Origin: Weeksella massiliensis
GTDB lineage: Bacteria; Bacteroidota; Bacteroidia; Flavobacteriales; Weeksellaceae
Direction: 5' to 3'
Length of the DNA stretch: 64,000 nt
NCBI GenBank assembly: GCA_000751595.1
Contig: CCMH01000009.1
Location: forward strand, 62,001 to 126,000
The notes beneath the pieces were generated by a model. It searched no databases and had not been told where the DNA came from. It worked only from the letters and a program-made list of their open reading frames with translations. Shown here piece after piece: positions 9,373 to 17,429 of this stretch; the stretch's first letter is position 1, and every line of letters begins with the position of its first letter. The position numbers and the translations under genes are program-made.

Positions 9373-11637
9373 TTATTTTTTGATGATTAGTTTTTGTGTT
9401 TCGGTTCCTTTGTCCGTTTTCACAGTTACTAAATAAACACCGTTTGTTAATTTCGCAACATCGAAACGAGTGTTTTTAGGATTCAAGTTTTCGAAAACTT
9501 TACGTCCTGTAGCATCGTGAATTTCTACACTTACTAATTTTGCGTTTTTAGCTGTTTTCACATCAAAAACTCCATTCGATGGATTCGGACTAATTTGCGT
9601 TGATTTTTGTAATGTTGCATCATTCACGCCCATTGTAGCATTTTTGATCGTGAAGTTTGCACTGTTCACTGCCAAGAAGATATTGTCAGATGCTTTAACC
9701 ATTACTCTAGCTTTTTCGGTATTAGATCCCGCAGGAATATCGAAAGTATAGCTTCCGTTGTTTGGTACATTTTTCGCAACTTCTTTGTCGAAAGTAACTC
9801 CCCCATCTAATGATAAGAAGATGTCTACTTCTGTAGCGTTGATATTATTAGCGTCTGTTCCTGCTACGTCCCAAGTGATAGTTGCTTGTGGGTTTTCTTG
9901 TGCATCCCAAACTTCGGCAGTCGCTTGTGAGGTAACTTTAAAAGGTCCTACTTCTTGAACTCGAACTAATAAATTTTTACGAGCAGTTTGTCCTCCAGCA
10001 GGATTATTATCCCTAACTAATAAAGAAAAGTTATAGTCTCTTTTTACTGAAGAAATAACTTCCCAATTGTTTTGTCTACTATCATCAGGATTAGAAGTAA
10101 ATACTATTTTTCCATCCACAATGTTTTTTAAGTTAGGGAAATAACGGTAAGAAACTGTTTGTGGGTTAAATGAGCGGAAATTTGGACCAGAAGTACTTGA
10201 CGACAATGGTGGTTGAGTTGATATTTGAACATCAGTTTGCTCCCAATTATAGGTTAGTGTATCACCATCAGCATCCTCAGCAGTACCATTCAATACAAAA
10301 GCAGTTGAGTGAGGAATAAAGTAAATTGCTTTATCTAAAGAAATAACAGGGGCAGAGTTATTATTATCTGTGTTAACAGAACATGAACCTCCACTTCTAA
10401 TAAAGTTATAAATATTCGTAATACTTACAGTGTGAAAATATGGGTCGCTATTTCTTTGTATGTTAGGGGCGCAAATACCTGCATATGCCATAATTGTACT
10501 ACCACTTCCTGGTTCTGCAGAAGTTCCTCCTGATCTATTTCCACCGCAAGAGTTGTTAAATGTATGTGGTGCTCCAAATTGATGTCCCATTTCGTGTGCA
10601 ACAAAGTCAACGTAGAATGCGTCATTTATGGGAGAAGTTAAGCCTGTAACCCCCATTGCTTTTACACCATCACCACAAGGACTTTGTAGTCTGGCGATTC
10701 CACCACCTCCAGTAGAGAAAACGTGTCCAATATCATAATTGTCTTTACCGATTACTTGATCAACTGTCCTTTGATTCTCTCCTAACATTACAGATCCATT
10801 ATTATTGGTATAGTTATCAGAGTCAATAAAAATAATGTCAGTATTATTAGGGATAAGTTCCATGGTAACACCAACCTCATTTTCGTATATACCATTAACA
10901 CGAGTCATCGCAACGTTCATTGCGGCTAGAACAACTTCTTTTTTTACTTCTGTTGATTCATTTTGTGCATTTGCTCGTCCAATATGAAATGCAGAATACT
11001 CAATTGTAGATGCTAATGCTAAACGATATTTTCGTAATTTACCATCTACGACGGTCATGTCACGGTTTTGTGAATTAGCAATAGACTGCTCGATGATTTG
11101 ATTCTCGAAATCATGATCTGCATGACAAACAAAATCAGTTAATTTATTATCAATAGAAGATCTTTCGTAAGAAATATATGTATTTAAATCTGCTGTATAA
11201 GCATCTAAATAAGATGTTGTGCCATCTGTACGTAAAATAATTGCACTTAAACCAAAATATGGTGAATAACTAAAGCGGATATTCGATTTTCCATCTAATG
11301 ATTTTCCTGTATACGAACGAATGTTTTGATATTTCGCTTGTAAGTCAGGATGCATGATAGAAGCTTCTCTTACATCATATTTGGTGAAAGTTCCATCTTC
11401 ATTAGGTAAGTTAATAACTTTGTTAATGTTTTTTCCTTGGATAGTCTGTAGCTCGTTAACTAGATTATCAGTATTCAAAGAGAATAACTTGTATTCCGAT
11501 GGTGTAGAAAGTCTTTCTACTAACTCGACACCTTTAAATTGTGCATCATTTACTGATTTCCAATGGTTCTGTTGAGCATACGTCATTCCCGACATTAAAA
11601 GTCCTACCATTGAAAATAGAATAAATCTTTTCTTCAT
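9373..11637 (-). CDS. Secreted M12B-like (reprolysin-type) zinc metalloprotease with T9SS sorting domain
   Basis: A 754-residue secreted protein. The order is: signal peptide (1-21, ending MTYA-QQ), a propeptide-like region, and a metzincin catalytic domain with HEMGHQFGAPH at 348-358 (H348, E349, H352, H358, the full HExxHxxGxxH zinc site) and the Met-turn IMAYAGIC. Fibronectin/cadherin-like beta domains follow, and a C-terminal type A T9SS sorting domain that starts QISPNPSNGVFDV and ends in KLIIKK. It should cross the outer membrane through the T9SS encoded by gldKLMN and be released or anchored at the surface. Start 11637 is chosen because a longer frame would run back into the secG terminator. 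The substrate is unknown. Confidence 0.88.
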   Translation of the reverse strand: MKKRFILFSMVGLLMSGMTYAQQNHWKSVNDAQFKGVELVERLSTPSEYKLFSLNTDNLVNELQTIQGKNINKVINLPNEDGTFTKYDVREASIMHPDLQAKYQNIRSYTGKSLDGKSNIRFSYSPYFGLSAIILRTDGTTSYLDAYTADLNTYISYERSSIDNKLTDFVCHADHDFENQIIEQSIANSQNRDMTVVDGKLRKYRLALASTIEYSAFHIGRANAQNESTEVKKEVVLAAMNVAMTRVNGIYENEVGVTMELIPNNTDIIFIDSDNYTNNNGSVMLGENQRTVDQVIGKDNYDIGHVFSTGGGGIARLQSPCGDGVKAMGVTGLTSPINDAFYVDFVAHEMGHQFGAPHTFNNSCGGNRSGGTSAEPGSGSTIMAYAGICAPNIQRNSDPYFHTVSITNIYNFIRSGGSCSVNTDNNNSAPVISLDKAIYFIPHSTAFVLNGTAEDADGDTLTYNWEQTDVQISTQPPLSSSTSGPNFRSFNPQTVSYRYFPNLKNIVDGKIVFTSNPDDSRQNNWEVISSVKRDYNFSLLVRDNNPAGGQTARKNLLVRVQEVGPFKVTSQATAEVWDAQENPQATITWDVAGTDANNINATEVDIFLSLDGGVTFDKEVAKNVPNNGSYTFDIPAGSNTEKARVMVKASDNIFLAVNSANFTIKNATMGVNDATLQKSTQISPNPSNGVFDVKTAKNAKLVSVEIHDATGRKVFENLNPKNTRFDVAKLTNGVYLVTVKTDKGTETQKLIIKK

Positions 11638-11668
11638 AATTATTGCGTTAAAATTTCCATAAAAATAG

Positions 11669-11698
11669 AAAAAAGTCTTAAACACTTAAGACTTTTTT
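11669..11698 (-). terminator. Terminator after secG
   Basis: A perfect 13-base stem AAAAAAGTCTTAA / TTAAGACTTTTTT with loop ACAC, 29 bases past the secG stop. It closes the miaB-to-secG block. Confidence 0.85.
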
Positions 11699-11726
11699 GA
11701 AGAAAATATTTATTTTATTATTATTT

Positions 11727-12086
11727 CTATGATTCGGGCACTGTAATCGGTGCCTTTTCAGGTACAGTTGTAGCGTCTTGTTGCACCGGTGTATTTTGTG
11801 GTGCCGGAGCTTGCGTTTGTGGAACTTGTTTTAATCTCGGACGCGCATTCGGGTTTTCTTGTAAAACATTCGCAGCAATAATCAAAATCGTAATCAAAGC
11901 AGCAAAAGTCCACGTTGCATTGTCCAAAAAGTTATTTGTACGTTGCACACCAAACATTTGTCCTCCGCTACTACCGCCAAATGTAGAAGATAATCCGCCT
12001 CCTTTTGGGCTTTGCGACAAAACGATTAACGTAAGGATGACGCATAAGGCGATGATAATCACCATAAATAATTGAAATGTACCCAT
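11727..12086 (-). CDS. secG: Preprotein translocase subunit SecG
   Basis: A 119-residue inner-membrane protein with two hydrophobic helices (about 4-24 and 58-76). The family's conserved loop LSQSPKGGGLSSTFGG lies between them, and the tail is Pro/Gln/Ala-rich. SecG stimulates protein export through SecYE. It is the last gene of the block miaB, sigma-54 activator, lptE, TPR-like gene, secG. The tail beyond residue 80 is low complexity and longer than in enterobacterial SecG. Confidence 0.92.
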   Translation of the reverse strand: MGTFQLFMVIIIALCVILTLIVLSQSPKGGGLSSTFGGSSGGQMFGVQRTNNFLDNATWTFAALITILIIAANVLQENPNARPRLKQVPQTQAPAPQNTPVQQDATTVPEKAPITVPES

Positions 12087-12102
12087 TGTCGTATATTATT
12101 TT

Positions 12103-13116
12103 TTATTTTTTATTTTTTAAATTTTCAATTTCTTGAATTCGGTCTGCAAAGTAAGCATTTTTTTTTGGATATTTCAAACATAAAATTTTATAAGCCCGAA
12201 TTGCTTTATCGTATTTATGTTGATCGGTATAGATTTGTGCCAACGTTTCTGTCATCAACTCAGAAAATTCTTGCGGTTCTTCATGCTGCTTTTTAGGGGT
12301 ATTGGTACTGAAATCTTTGTCAAGCGGTGTTATCCGTGGAGCATTTTGCAAAAAAGTATCAATTATTTTCAACTTTTCTTCTTGCGCCGTCGTTGCTTTT
12401 TCTTCTTCCTTTTCTTCGATTTTTGTCGAACCCATTTTTAGCCAATCAGAAAAAGTATGTTTCTCGGTTATCAAAGGTTCCGAAATTTTTCCCGCAACTT
12501 GTTTTTCTTTTTCACTTTTTTCGGTTGGATGATTGACAATTTGTTCAGAAACTGTATGTTCAATCAATTCCGACGGAATGTTTTTTATCGATTCATATTC
12601 CGTTTCTACCGATTTATTGTGTAGAGTATCTTCTTGTTTCTCGAGCGCAATCTCTTCTTCTATAGAAATTATTTCTTCTGGTTGAAGTTCAGCTAATTCT
12701 TTTCCGTCTTCTTGTTTTTCGGTAGGATGAACAACCGATTCTACAAAATTTTCTGTCGAAATCGGTTCGATGATTTCCTCTTCTTCTTCGATTTCTTCTA
12801 CCAAATCAACCGGTTCGCTCGCAATTGCTTTCGTAACCAAAATAGGCTTCACAACGGTCGGAATATTCGGTTCTTCTTCCTTTTTTTTGGTATGAAGGTA
12901 ATGATACAATTCGGCTCGATTGTGACTATACAGCGATGTGAGATGTAAAAAATCTTCGTACGAAGGGTGGTTTTCTTTTTTCAGCGCATAGAGTTGTATC
13001 GCTCTAATCTGATAAAAATAGGGGTATTTCTCTATACTTTTTTTCAGCATAGAAAAATCGTCAATAGAACTTTCTAACGGGTTTTTTAATAAAGAAGTAA
13101 GTCGCGTTTCCATCAT
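12103..13116 (-). CDS. Conserved protein with acidic low-complexity middle and TPR-like C-terminus
   Basis: 337 residues, function unknown. The N-terminal ~90 residues are helical (ending HNRAELYHYLHTKKKEEE). The middle (about 95-285) is dominated by Glu, Ile, Val and Lys and is probably disordered. The C-terminus, TETLAQIYTDQHKYDKAIRA followed by YKILCLKYPKKNAYFADRI, reads as one or two tetratricopeptide-like helices. The start ATG at 13116 shares one base with the lptE stop (TAATG), so translation is coupled. Its place between lptE and secG suggests an envelope-related role, but I do not recognise a catalytic domain. Confidence 0.7.
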   Translation of the reverse strand: MMETRLTSLLKNPLESSIDDFSMLKKSIEKYPYFYQIRAIQLYALKKENHPSYEDFLHLTSLYSHNRAELYHYLHTKKKEEEPNIPTVVKPILVTKAIASEPVDLVEEIEEEEEIIEPISTENFVESVVHPTEKQEDGKELAELQPEEIISIEEEIALEKQEDTLHNKSVETEYESIKNIPSELIEHTVSEQIVNHPTEKSEKEKQVAGKISEPLITEKHTFSDWLKMGSTKIEEKEEEKATTAQEEKLKIIDTFLQNAPRITPLDKDFSTNTPKKQHEEPQEFSELMTETLAQIYTDQHKYDKAIRAYKILCLKYPKKNAYFADRIQEIENLKNKK

Positions 13117-13634
13117 TACCAATCCATTGCAATATCGTTAAAAATCTGTTGTTTCAATCGGTTAATAATTTCCGGAACAAGAGCATCTTCTACTTCGGTC
13201 AATGTTTGCGAACCGTCAAACTCTTCGAAATCAGAATACGATTTATTGAAACTTTTCGATTCATCTTTATTATTAATATAACGTACAGAAATCCCAATAG
13301 TTAGCCTACTTTTTGCGGCTTGTTCGCCTTGCGTAGTCGATTGTATCTGGGTAGAAGCTACCTGATAATTGTTGATTTCTCCTTCGATAATCAGATCTGC
13401 ATCTTCGTTATCGGTTAGATTTAGTTTGGTTCTATTCCTGAAAATATCTTGTAATTCTATCGTAAATTCTTGCGAAAGATTAGGGTTTTGCAAAGGAGCT
13501 TGATTAGGGAAAGTTGCTACATAAATTGTGTTCCAATCTCGGTCAATCGACGATCCCGAAAGGGTATAACAAGCGCTGAGTAATAAGCTTAGGATACAGA
13601 ATCCGACAAAAAAGAAATGTTTTTGCTTCATCAT
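13116..13634 (-). CDS. lptE: LptE-family lipopolysaccharide assembly lipoprotein
   Basis: A 172-residue outer-membrane lipoprotein. The signal peptide ends in a lipobox LLLSAC (Cys22). The mature part has YTLSGSSIDRDWNTIYVATF, then TDNEDADLIIEGEI, typical of the Bacteroidetes LptE family. LptE plugs the LptD barrel that inserts LPS in the outer leaflet. The ATG overlaps the stop of the sigma-54 activator by one base (TAATG), and its own stop overlaps the next start in the same way. Sequence similarity to proteobacterial LptE is low, so the name rests on fold-level resemblance and conserved context. Confidence 0.75.
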   Translation of the reverse strand: MMKQKHFFFVGFCILSLLLSACYTLSGSSIDRDWNTIYVATFPNQAPLQNPNLSQEFTIELQDIFRNRTKLNLTDNEDADLIIEGEINNYQVASTQIQSTTQGEQAAKSRLTIGISVRYINNKDESKSFNKSYSDFEEFDGSQTLTEVEDALVPEIINRLKQQIFNDIAMDW

Positions 13635-14893
13635 TATAAGTTATATTGTTTAATTTTTCGGTATAATGTTCTCTCAGAAATTCCCAATTCGTCCGCAGCC
13701 AATTTGCGTTTCCCGTTGTATTTTTCCAAAGCCAATTTGATGAGTTCTTTTTCGGTATCTTGAATCGATAAATTCACCGGTTCTTCTTCTATCGGTTGCA
13801 CCTCATAAAAATCTTCGCTATCGGTAAATTCGTATGGATGTGCTTCTACTTCGTTTTGGGTCGGCGTTGTAATAATCCCTAATTGATTATTGAAGGCTTC
13901 ACTCGGGTTGTTCTGATAAACTTTGTCGATTAGTTCTTGCGTATTGCCCGAAAATCCATTGCTGTCTTTTTGGTTGATAAGATCCAACGTTAACGCACGT
14001 AAATCATTCAGATCTTTTTTCATATCAAACAAAACCTTGTACAATAAGTCTCGCTCTCGAAAATCAGATTGTTCGCTTTCTTTCTCTTTTTTCATCAAAA
14101 CAGGCAAAGTGTTTTGTGGTAAATAGCTCATTGTTTTTTCTAATGAAAGCACGCGCTCTTTTTCTACCACCGAAACTTGTTCGGCAAAATTCCTCAATTG
14201 TCGAATATTTCCTGGCCAATAATAATTGGTAATATAATTCGCCGCTTCTGGAGAAAGCTCTATATGTGGCATTCTATATTTGAGGGCAAAGTCGGAAGCG
14301 AATTTTCTAAACAACAAAACAATATCTTCTTTCCGCTCTCGCAAAGGGGGCATGTCGATTTGTACCGTGTTTAAACGATAATATAAATCTTCTCTGAATT
14401 TTCCTTTTTCGATGGCTTGTTGCAGTTTTACGTTGGTTGCAGCAACAATTCGGACATTGGTTTTTTGCATCTCAGATGAACCAACTTTCATAAACTCGCC
14501 TGTTTCTAAAACGCGTAATAATCGGACTTGTGTAGAAAGCGGTAATTCGCCAACTTCGTCCAAGAAAATGGTTCCGCCATCGGCAACTTCAAAATATCCT
14601 TTTCGGGTTTGAGTAGCGCCTGTAAAAGCTCCTTTCTCGTGTCCGAATAATTCAGAATCTATCGTTCCTTCTGGGATTGCGCCGCAGTTTACGGCAATGT
14701 ATTGGTTGTGTTTTCTAGCCGATTGGTTGTGGATTATTTTGGGGATGAACTCTTTTCCTACGCCACTCTCACCAATCACCAAAACCGAAATGTCGGTCGG
14801 GGCAACTTGTATCGATTTTTCTAACGCTCTGTTTAGGGCAATATTATTTCCGATAATGCCAAAGCGTTGTTTTATGGTTTGTAGAGAATCCAT
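13634..14893 (-). CDS. Sigma-54-dependent transcriptional activator without a receiver domain
   Basis: A 419-residue enhancer-binding protein. Almost at once comes the AAA+ domain: Walker A GESGVGKE at 41-48, the sigma-54 contact loop GAFTGA at 88-93 and Walker B TIFLDEVGELP. A variable linker follows, then a C-terminal Fis-type helix-turn-helix KRKLAADELGISERTLYRKI. There is no N-terminal response-regulator domain, so activity is probably set by abundance or a partner, not by phosphorylation. It sits between miaB and lptE, sharing a TAATG overlap with lptE. Its target promoters cannot be inferred from this window. Confidence 0.88.
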   Translation of the reverse strand: MDSLQTIKQRFGIIGNNIALNRALEKSIQVAPTDISVLVIGESGVGKEFIPKIIHNQSARKHNQYIAVNCGAIPEGTIDSELFGHEKGAFTGATQTRKGYFEVADGGTIFLDEVGELPLSTQVRLLRVLETGEFMKVGSSEMQKTNVRIVAATNVKLQQAIEKGKFREDLYYRLNTVQIDMPPLRERKEDIVLLFRKFASDFALKYRMPHIELSPEAANYITNYYWPGNIRQLRNFAEQVSVVEKERVLSLEKTMSYLPQNTLPVLMKKEKESEQSDFRERDLLYKVLFDMKKDLNDLRALTLDLINQKDSNGFSGNTQELIDKVYQNNPSEAFNNQLGIITTPTQNEVEAHPYEFTDSEDFYEVQPIEEEPVNLSIQDTEKELIKLALEKYNGKRKLAADELGISERTLYRKIKQYNL

Positions 14894-14966
14894 TTATAGT
14901 GTTTTTTTATGGTTTAATGTGTGTTTTGATGTTGTGTTGATCTTTTAATTTCCTACCAAAAAAAGA

Positions 14967-16415
14967 TTAGTTTTGAGTTTGCATTTCTCCTAATAACGTA
15001 GCGGTCGTACAATCGTGTACATGTACTTGTACAAAATCGCCAATCTTGGTTCCGTCAACTTTCGGAAAAACTATGACTGCGTTTTGCGTATTTCTACCAT
15101 ACCAAAAAGTATCATCTTTTTTCGAGTTTCCTTCGATCAAAACTTCATGCGTTTTGCCTACATACGCTTTCATGCGTTCTGCAGAATGTTGTCGCTGAAG
15201 CGTAATAATTTCTTGTAAACGTCTTTTTTTTGTTTCAGTAGGGACGTCGTCTGCCATTTTTTTGTGCGCAGGCGTTCCCGGACGATCAGAGTAAGCAAAC
15301 ATGTATCCGAAATCGTATTTTACATATTCCATCAACGATAATGTATCTTGATGTTCTTCTTCTGTTTCTCCACAAAAACCAGCAATCATATCATGCGATA
15401 AGGCACAATCCGGAATTATTTTTCTGATTTTATCAATCAATTCAAAATATTCTTCCCGCGTGTGCTGACGATTCATTCTTTCTAAAACCGTTGTAGAGCC
15501 AGATTGCACCGGTAAGTGGATATATTTACAAATATTAGGATGTTTCGCCATCGTTTCTAATACATTGTCTTGCATATCTTGTGGATTCGAAGTCGAGAAT
15601 CGAATTCGAATCGAAGAGAATTGCGTTGCCACCATATCGAGCAATTGTGCAAAATCTACCGCAGTAGCTTTTTGGATGTCTGTTGCATTCTTAAAATCTT
15701 TTTTCGGTCCTCCACCATACCATAAATATGAGTCCACATTTTGTCCTAACAACGTAATTTCTTTGTAGCCTGCTTCATGCAATTCGCTAATCTCACGCAA
15801 TATAGAATGTGGATCACGAGAACGTTCTCGTCCGCGTGTGAACGGAACGACACAAAAAGTACACATATTGTCACAACCACGTGTAATGGTAACAAAAGCT
15901 GTTACGCCATTTCCACCCAAACGAACAGGCGAAATTTCTGCATAGGTTTCTTCTTTAGATAATTGCACATTGATCGCATCTCGTCCGTCTTCTACTTCGG
16001 TAAGCAAATTGGGTAAATCGCGATAAGCATCGGGCCCAACAACGATGTCAACCAAATGTTCTTCTTCTAAGAATTTATGTTTTAGTCGTTCGGCCATACA
16101 ACCAAGAACGCCAATCTTTAGGCTTGGGTTTTGCTTTTTGATGGCATTGAGTGCGTTGAGGCGATTACGAACGGTTTGTTCTGCTTTGTCGCGAATAGAA
16201 CAAGTGTTGAGAAGTATAAGATCTGCTTCATTGACCTGATTTGTGGTCTGATAGCCCTGCTCGGTAAGGATTGAGGCTACAATCTCACTATCAGAAAAAT
16301 TCATCTGACAACCATAGCTTTCTAAAAATAACTTTTTACTGGCATTCCCGGTAGGTAAAGTCATCAGTGCTTCTCCTTGTCTCGATTCGTCTATATATTT
16401 TTCGTTTGCTTGCAT
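14967..16415 (-). CDS. miaB: tRNA-2-methylthio-N6-dimethylallyladenosine synthase
   Basis: A 482-residue radical-SAM methylthiotransferase that modifies A37 of tRNAs reading UNN codons. The N-terminal UPF0004 domain contributes cysteines C36, C72 and C106 for the auxiliary iron-sulphur cluster. The radical-SAM motif CDNMCTFC supplies C181, C185 and C188. A TRAM domain closes the protein (about 415-478). It is the first gene of the minus-strand block that runs to secG; a TATTTTTG -7 box lies 24 bases upstream. Confidence 0.95.
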   Translation of the reverse strand: MQANEKYIDESRQGEALMTLPTGNASKKLFLESYGCQMNFSDSEIVASILTEQGYQTTNQVNEADLILLNTCSIRDKAEQTVRNRLNALNAIKKQNPSLKIGVLGCMAERLKHKFLEEEHLVDIVVGPDAYRDLPNLLTEVEDGRDAINVQLSKEETYAEISPVRLGGNGVTAFVTITRGCDNMCTFCVVPFTRGRERSRDPHSILREISELHEAGYKEITLLGQNVDSYLWYGGGPKKDFKNATDIQKATAVDFAQLLDMVATQFSSIRIRFSTSNPQDMQDNVLETMAKHPNICKYIHLPVQSGSTTVLERMNRQHTREEYFELIDKIRKIIPDCALSHDMIAGFCGETEEEHQDTLSLMEYVKYDFGYMFAYSDRPGTPAHKKMADDVPTETKKRRLQEIITLQRQHSAERMKAYVGKTHEVLIEGNSKKDDTFWYGRNTQNAVIVFPKVDGTKIGDFVQVHVHDCTTATLLGEMQTQN

Positions 16416-16438
16416 TTCTTTTGAAATCTATTAGGTTG

Positions 16439-16446
16439 CAAAAATA
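16439..16446 (-). promoter_or_regulatory. Possible -7 box for miaB
   Basis: TATTTTTG on the minus strand fits TAnnTTTG and ends 24 bases before the miaB start, in the divergent gap shared with the plus-strand membrane protein gene. No clear -33 TTTG. Confidence 0.35.
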
Positions 16447-16482
16447 TAAAATAATGGTGACACATTGGCAGTAATATTTTTT

Positions 16483-16513
16483 TTTGCATTGATATTAACA
16501 TTTATTAGCTTTG
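16483..16513 (+). promoter_or_regulatory. Bacteroidetes-type promoter (TTTG-N19-TAGCTTTG)
   Basis: A -33 element TTTG at 16483-16486, exactly 19 bases, then TAGCTTTG at 16506-16513 matching TAnnTTTG. The ATG at 16535 follows 21 bases later. This is the best match to the family sigma consensus in the window. Confidence 0.65.
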
Positions 16514-16534
16514 AATTGACCTTAAAATAGGAAA

Positions 16535-17341
16535 ATGAATCAAGATGTACAACAAAAATTAAACGGGTTGACGCCCGAAAAAACACGCTTCGGTATAAGT
16601 GATGTTTTAAACGAAGCTTGGGAAATATTTGGTAAAATTGCTGTGTATGCAGTTATCGCAACCTTACTGTATTTCTTTTTATCGTACGTAGGAACGTTAA
16701 TTTTGGGTATGATTTTCCCCATCGATCAAACCGAAATGCAATTACTTCTAGAAAGTGGTAATTTCGATTTCGAAGCGTTTCAGGAAATTTTTGCCGAGCA
16801 ATTCAATCAAACCAATTATAAGTTGACCGTGATTGCAAGTTTTCTTCTTGCTTCTCTTTTGTATCCTATCATGTTCGGAATCGTTTATTTGGCGTATAAA
16901 AGTGATCAGAAACAAGTCGTTGCTTTTGGCGATATTTTCTATGCTTATAAAAATGGTCTATTCCTCAAATCATTTTTGTTGAGCATGTTGTCGATTATTT
17001 TTATGTATATCGGGTTCAGCTTATGTTTAATTCCGGGCTTTATTTTAACGGCATTAATGATGTTGAGTGTTCCTTTTGTTCTTTTCTCGAATTTAGGGGC
17101 AATGCAAGCTATCAAAGCAAGTTTCCAAGTAACCACTAAAAACTTTTCAGGTTTCAATGTGATGTTATTTTTAATGATTTTAATATTAATCGTAGGACTT
17201 CTAATTTGTATTGTCGGTTTGTTGGCAGCCTATCCATTAATCTATATCATTATATATGTATTGTACAAAAAAGTAATAGGTTTTGATACAATAGAAAACT
17301 CAAATTTTCTCGAAACCGAAATAAAGAATCCATACCAATAA
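16535..17341 (+). CDS. Polytopic inner-membrane protein of unknown function
   Basis: A 268-residue protein with about six hydrophobic segments (near residues 34-60, 98-123, 146-170, 175-192, 205-230, 232-252) after a soluble N-terminus MNQDVQQKLNGLTPEKTRFG. The pattern GISDVLNEAWEIFGK before the first helix and the general layout resemble the membrane domains found with some glycerophosphodiesterases and other integral membrane proteins in Flavobacteriia, but I do not see a catalytic motif. It is transcribed from its own strong promoter, divergently from miaB, and is followed after 88 bases by topA, which has its own promoter. Confidence 0.7.
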   Translation: MNQDVQQKLNGLTPEKTRFGISDVLNEAWEIFGKIAVYAVIATLLYFFLSYVGTLILGMIFPIDQTEMQLLLESGNFDFEAFQEIFAEQFNQTNYKLTVIASFLLASLLYPIMFGIVYLAYKSDQKQVVAFGDIFYAYKNGLFLKSFLLSMLSIIFMYIGFSLCLIPGFILTALMMLSVPFVLFSNLGAMQAIKASFQVTTKNFSGFNVMLFLMILILIVGLLICIVGLLAAYPLIYIIIYVLYKKVIGFDTIENSNFLETEIKNPYQ

Positions 17342-17374
17342 ATTGACGCAAGACAGCAAGCCGAAAAATAAGTT

Positions 17375-17407
17375 TTTGGCTTGTTTGTTTTTTTGTCGTT
17401 ACTTTTG
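17375..17407 (+). promoter_or_regulatory. Probable topA promoter
   Basis: TTTG at 17375-17378 and TACTTTTG at 17400-17407, spacer 21 bases, with the topA ATG 22 bases further on. This places codons of the longer open frame (from 17343) upstream of the transcript and supports the 17430 start. Confidence 0.5.
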
Positions 17408-17429
17408 CAAAAAATATTATCTCAGTTCT

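Noticed and set aside
11638-11685. Longer protease start
   Set aside because: Would require translation through the secG terminator; signal peptide begins at 11637.
12712-12948. Plus-strand frame opposite the TPR-like gene
   Set aside because: Phe/Arg-rich shadow of a Glu/Lys-rich minus-strand gene; no start context or family similarity.
17343-17429. Upstream extension of topA
   Set aside because: Crosses the probable promoter and has no similarity to topoisomerase.
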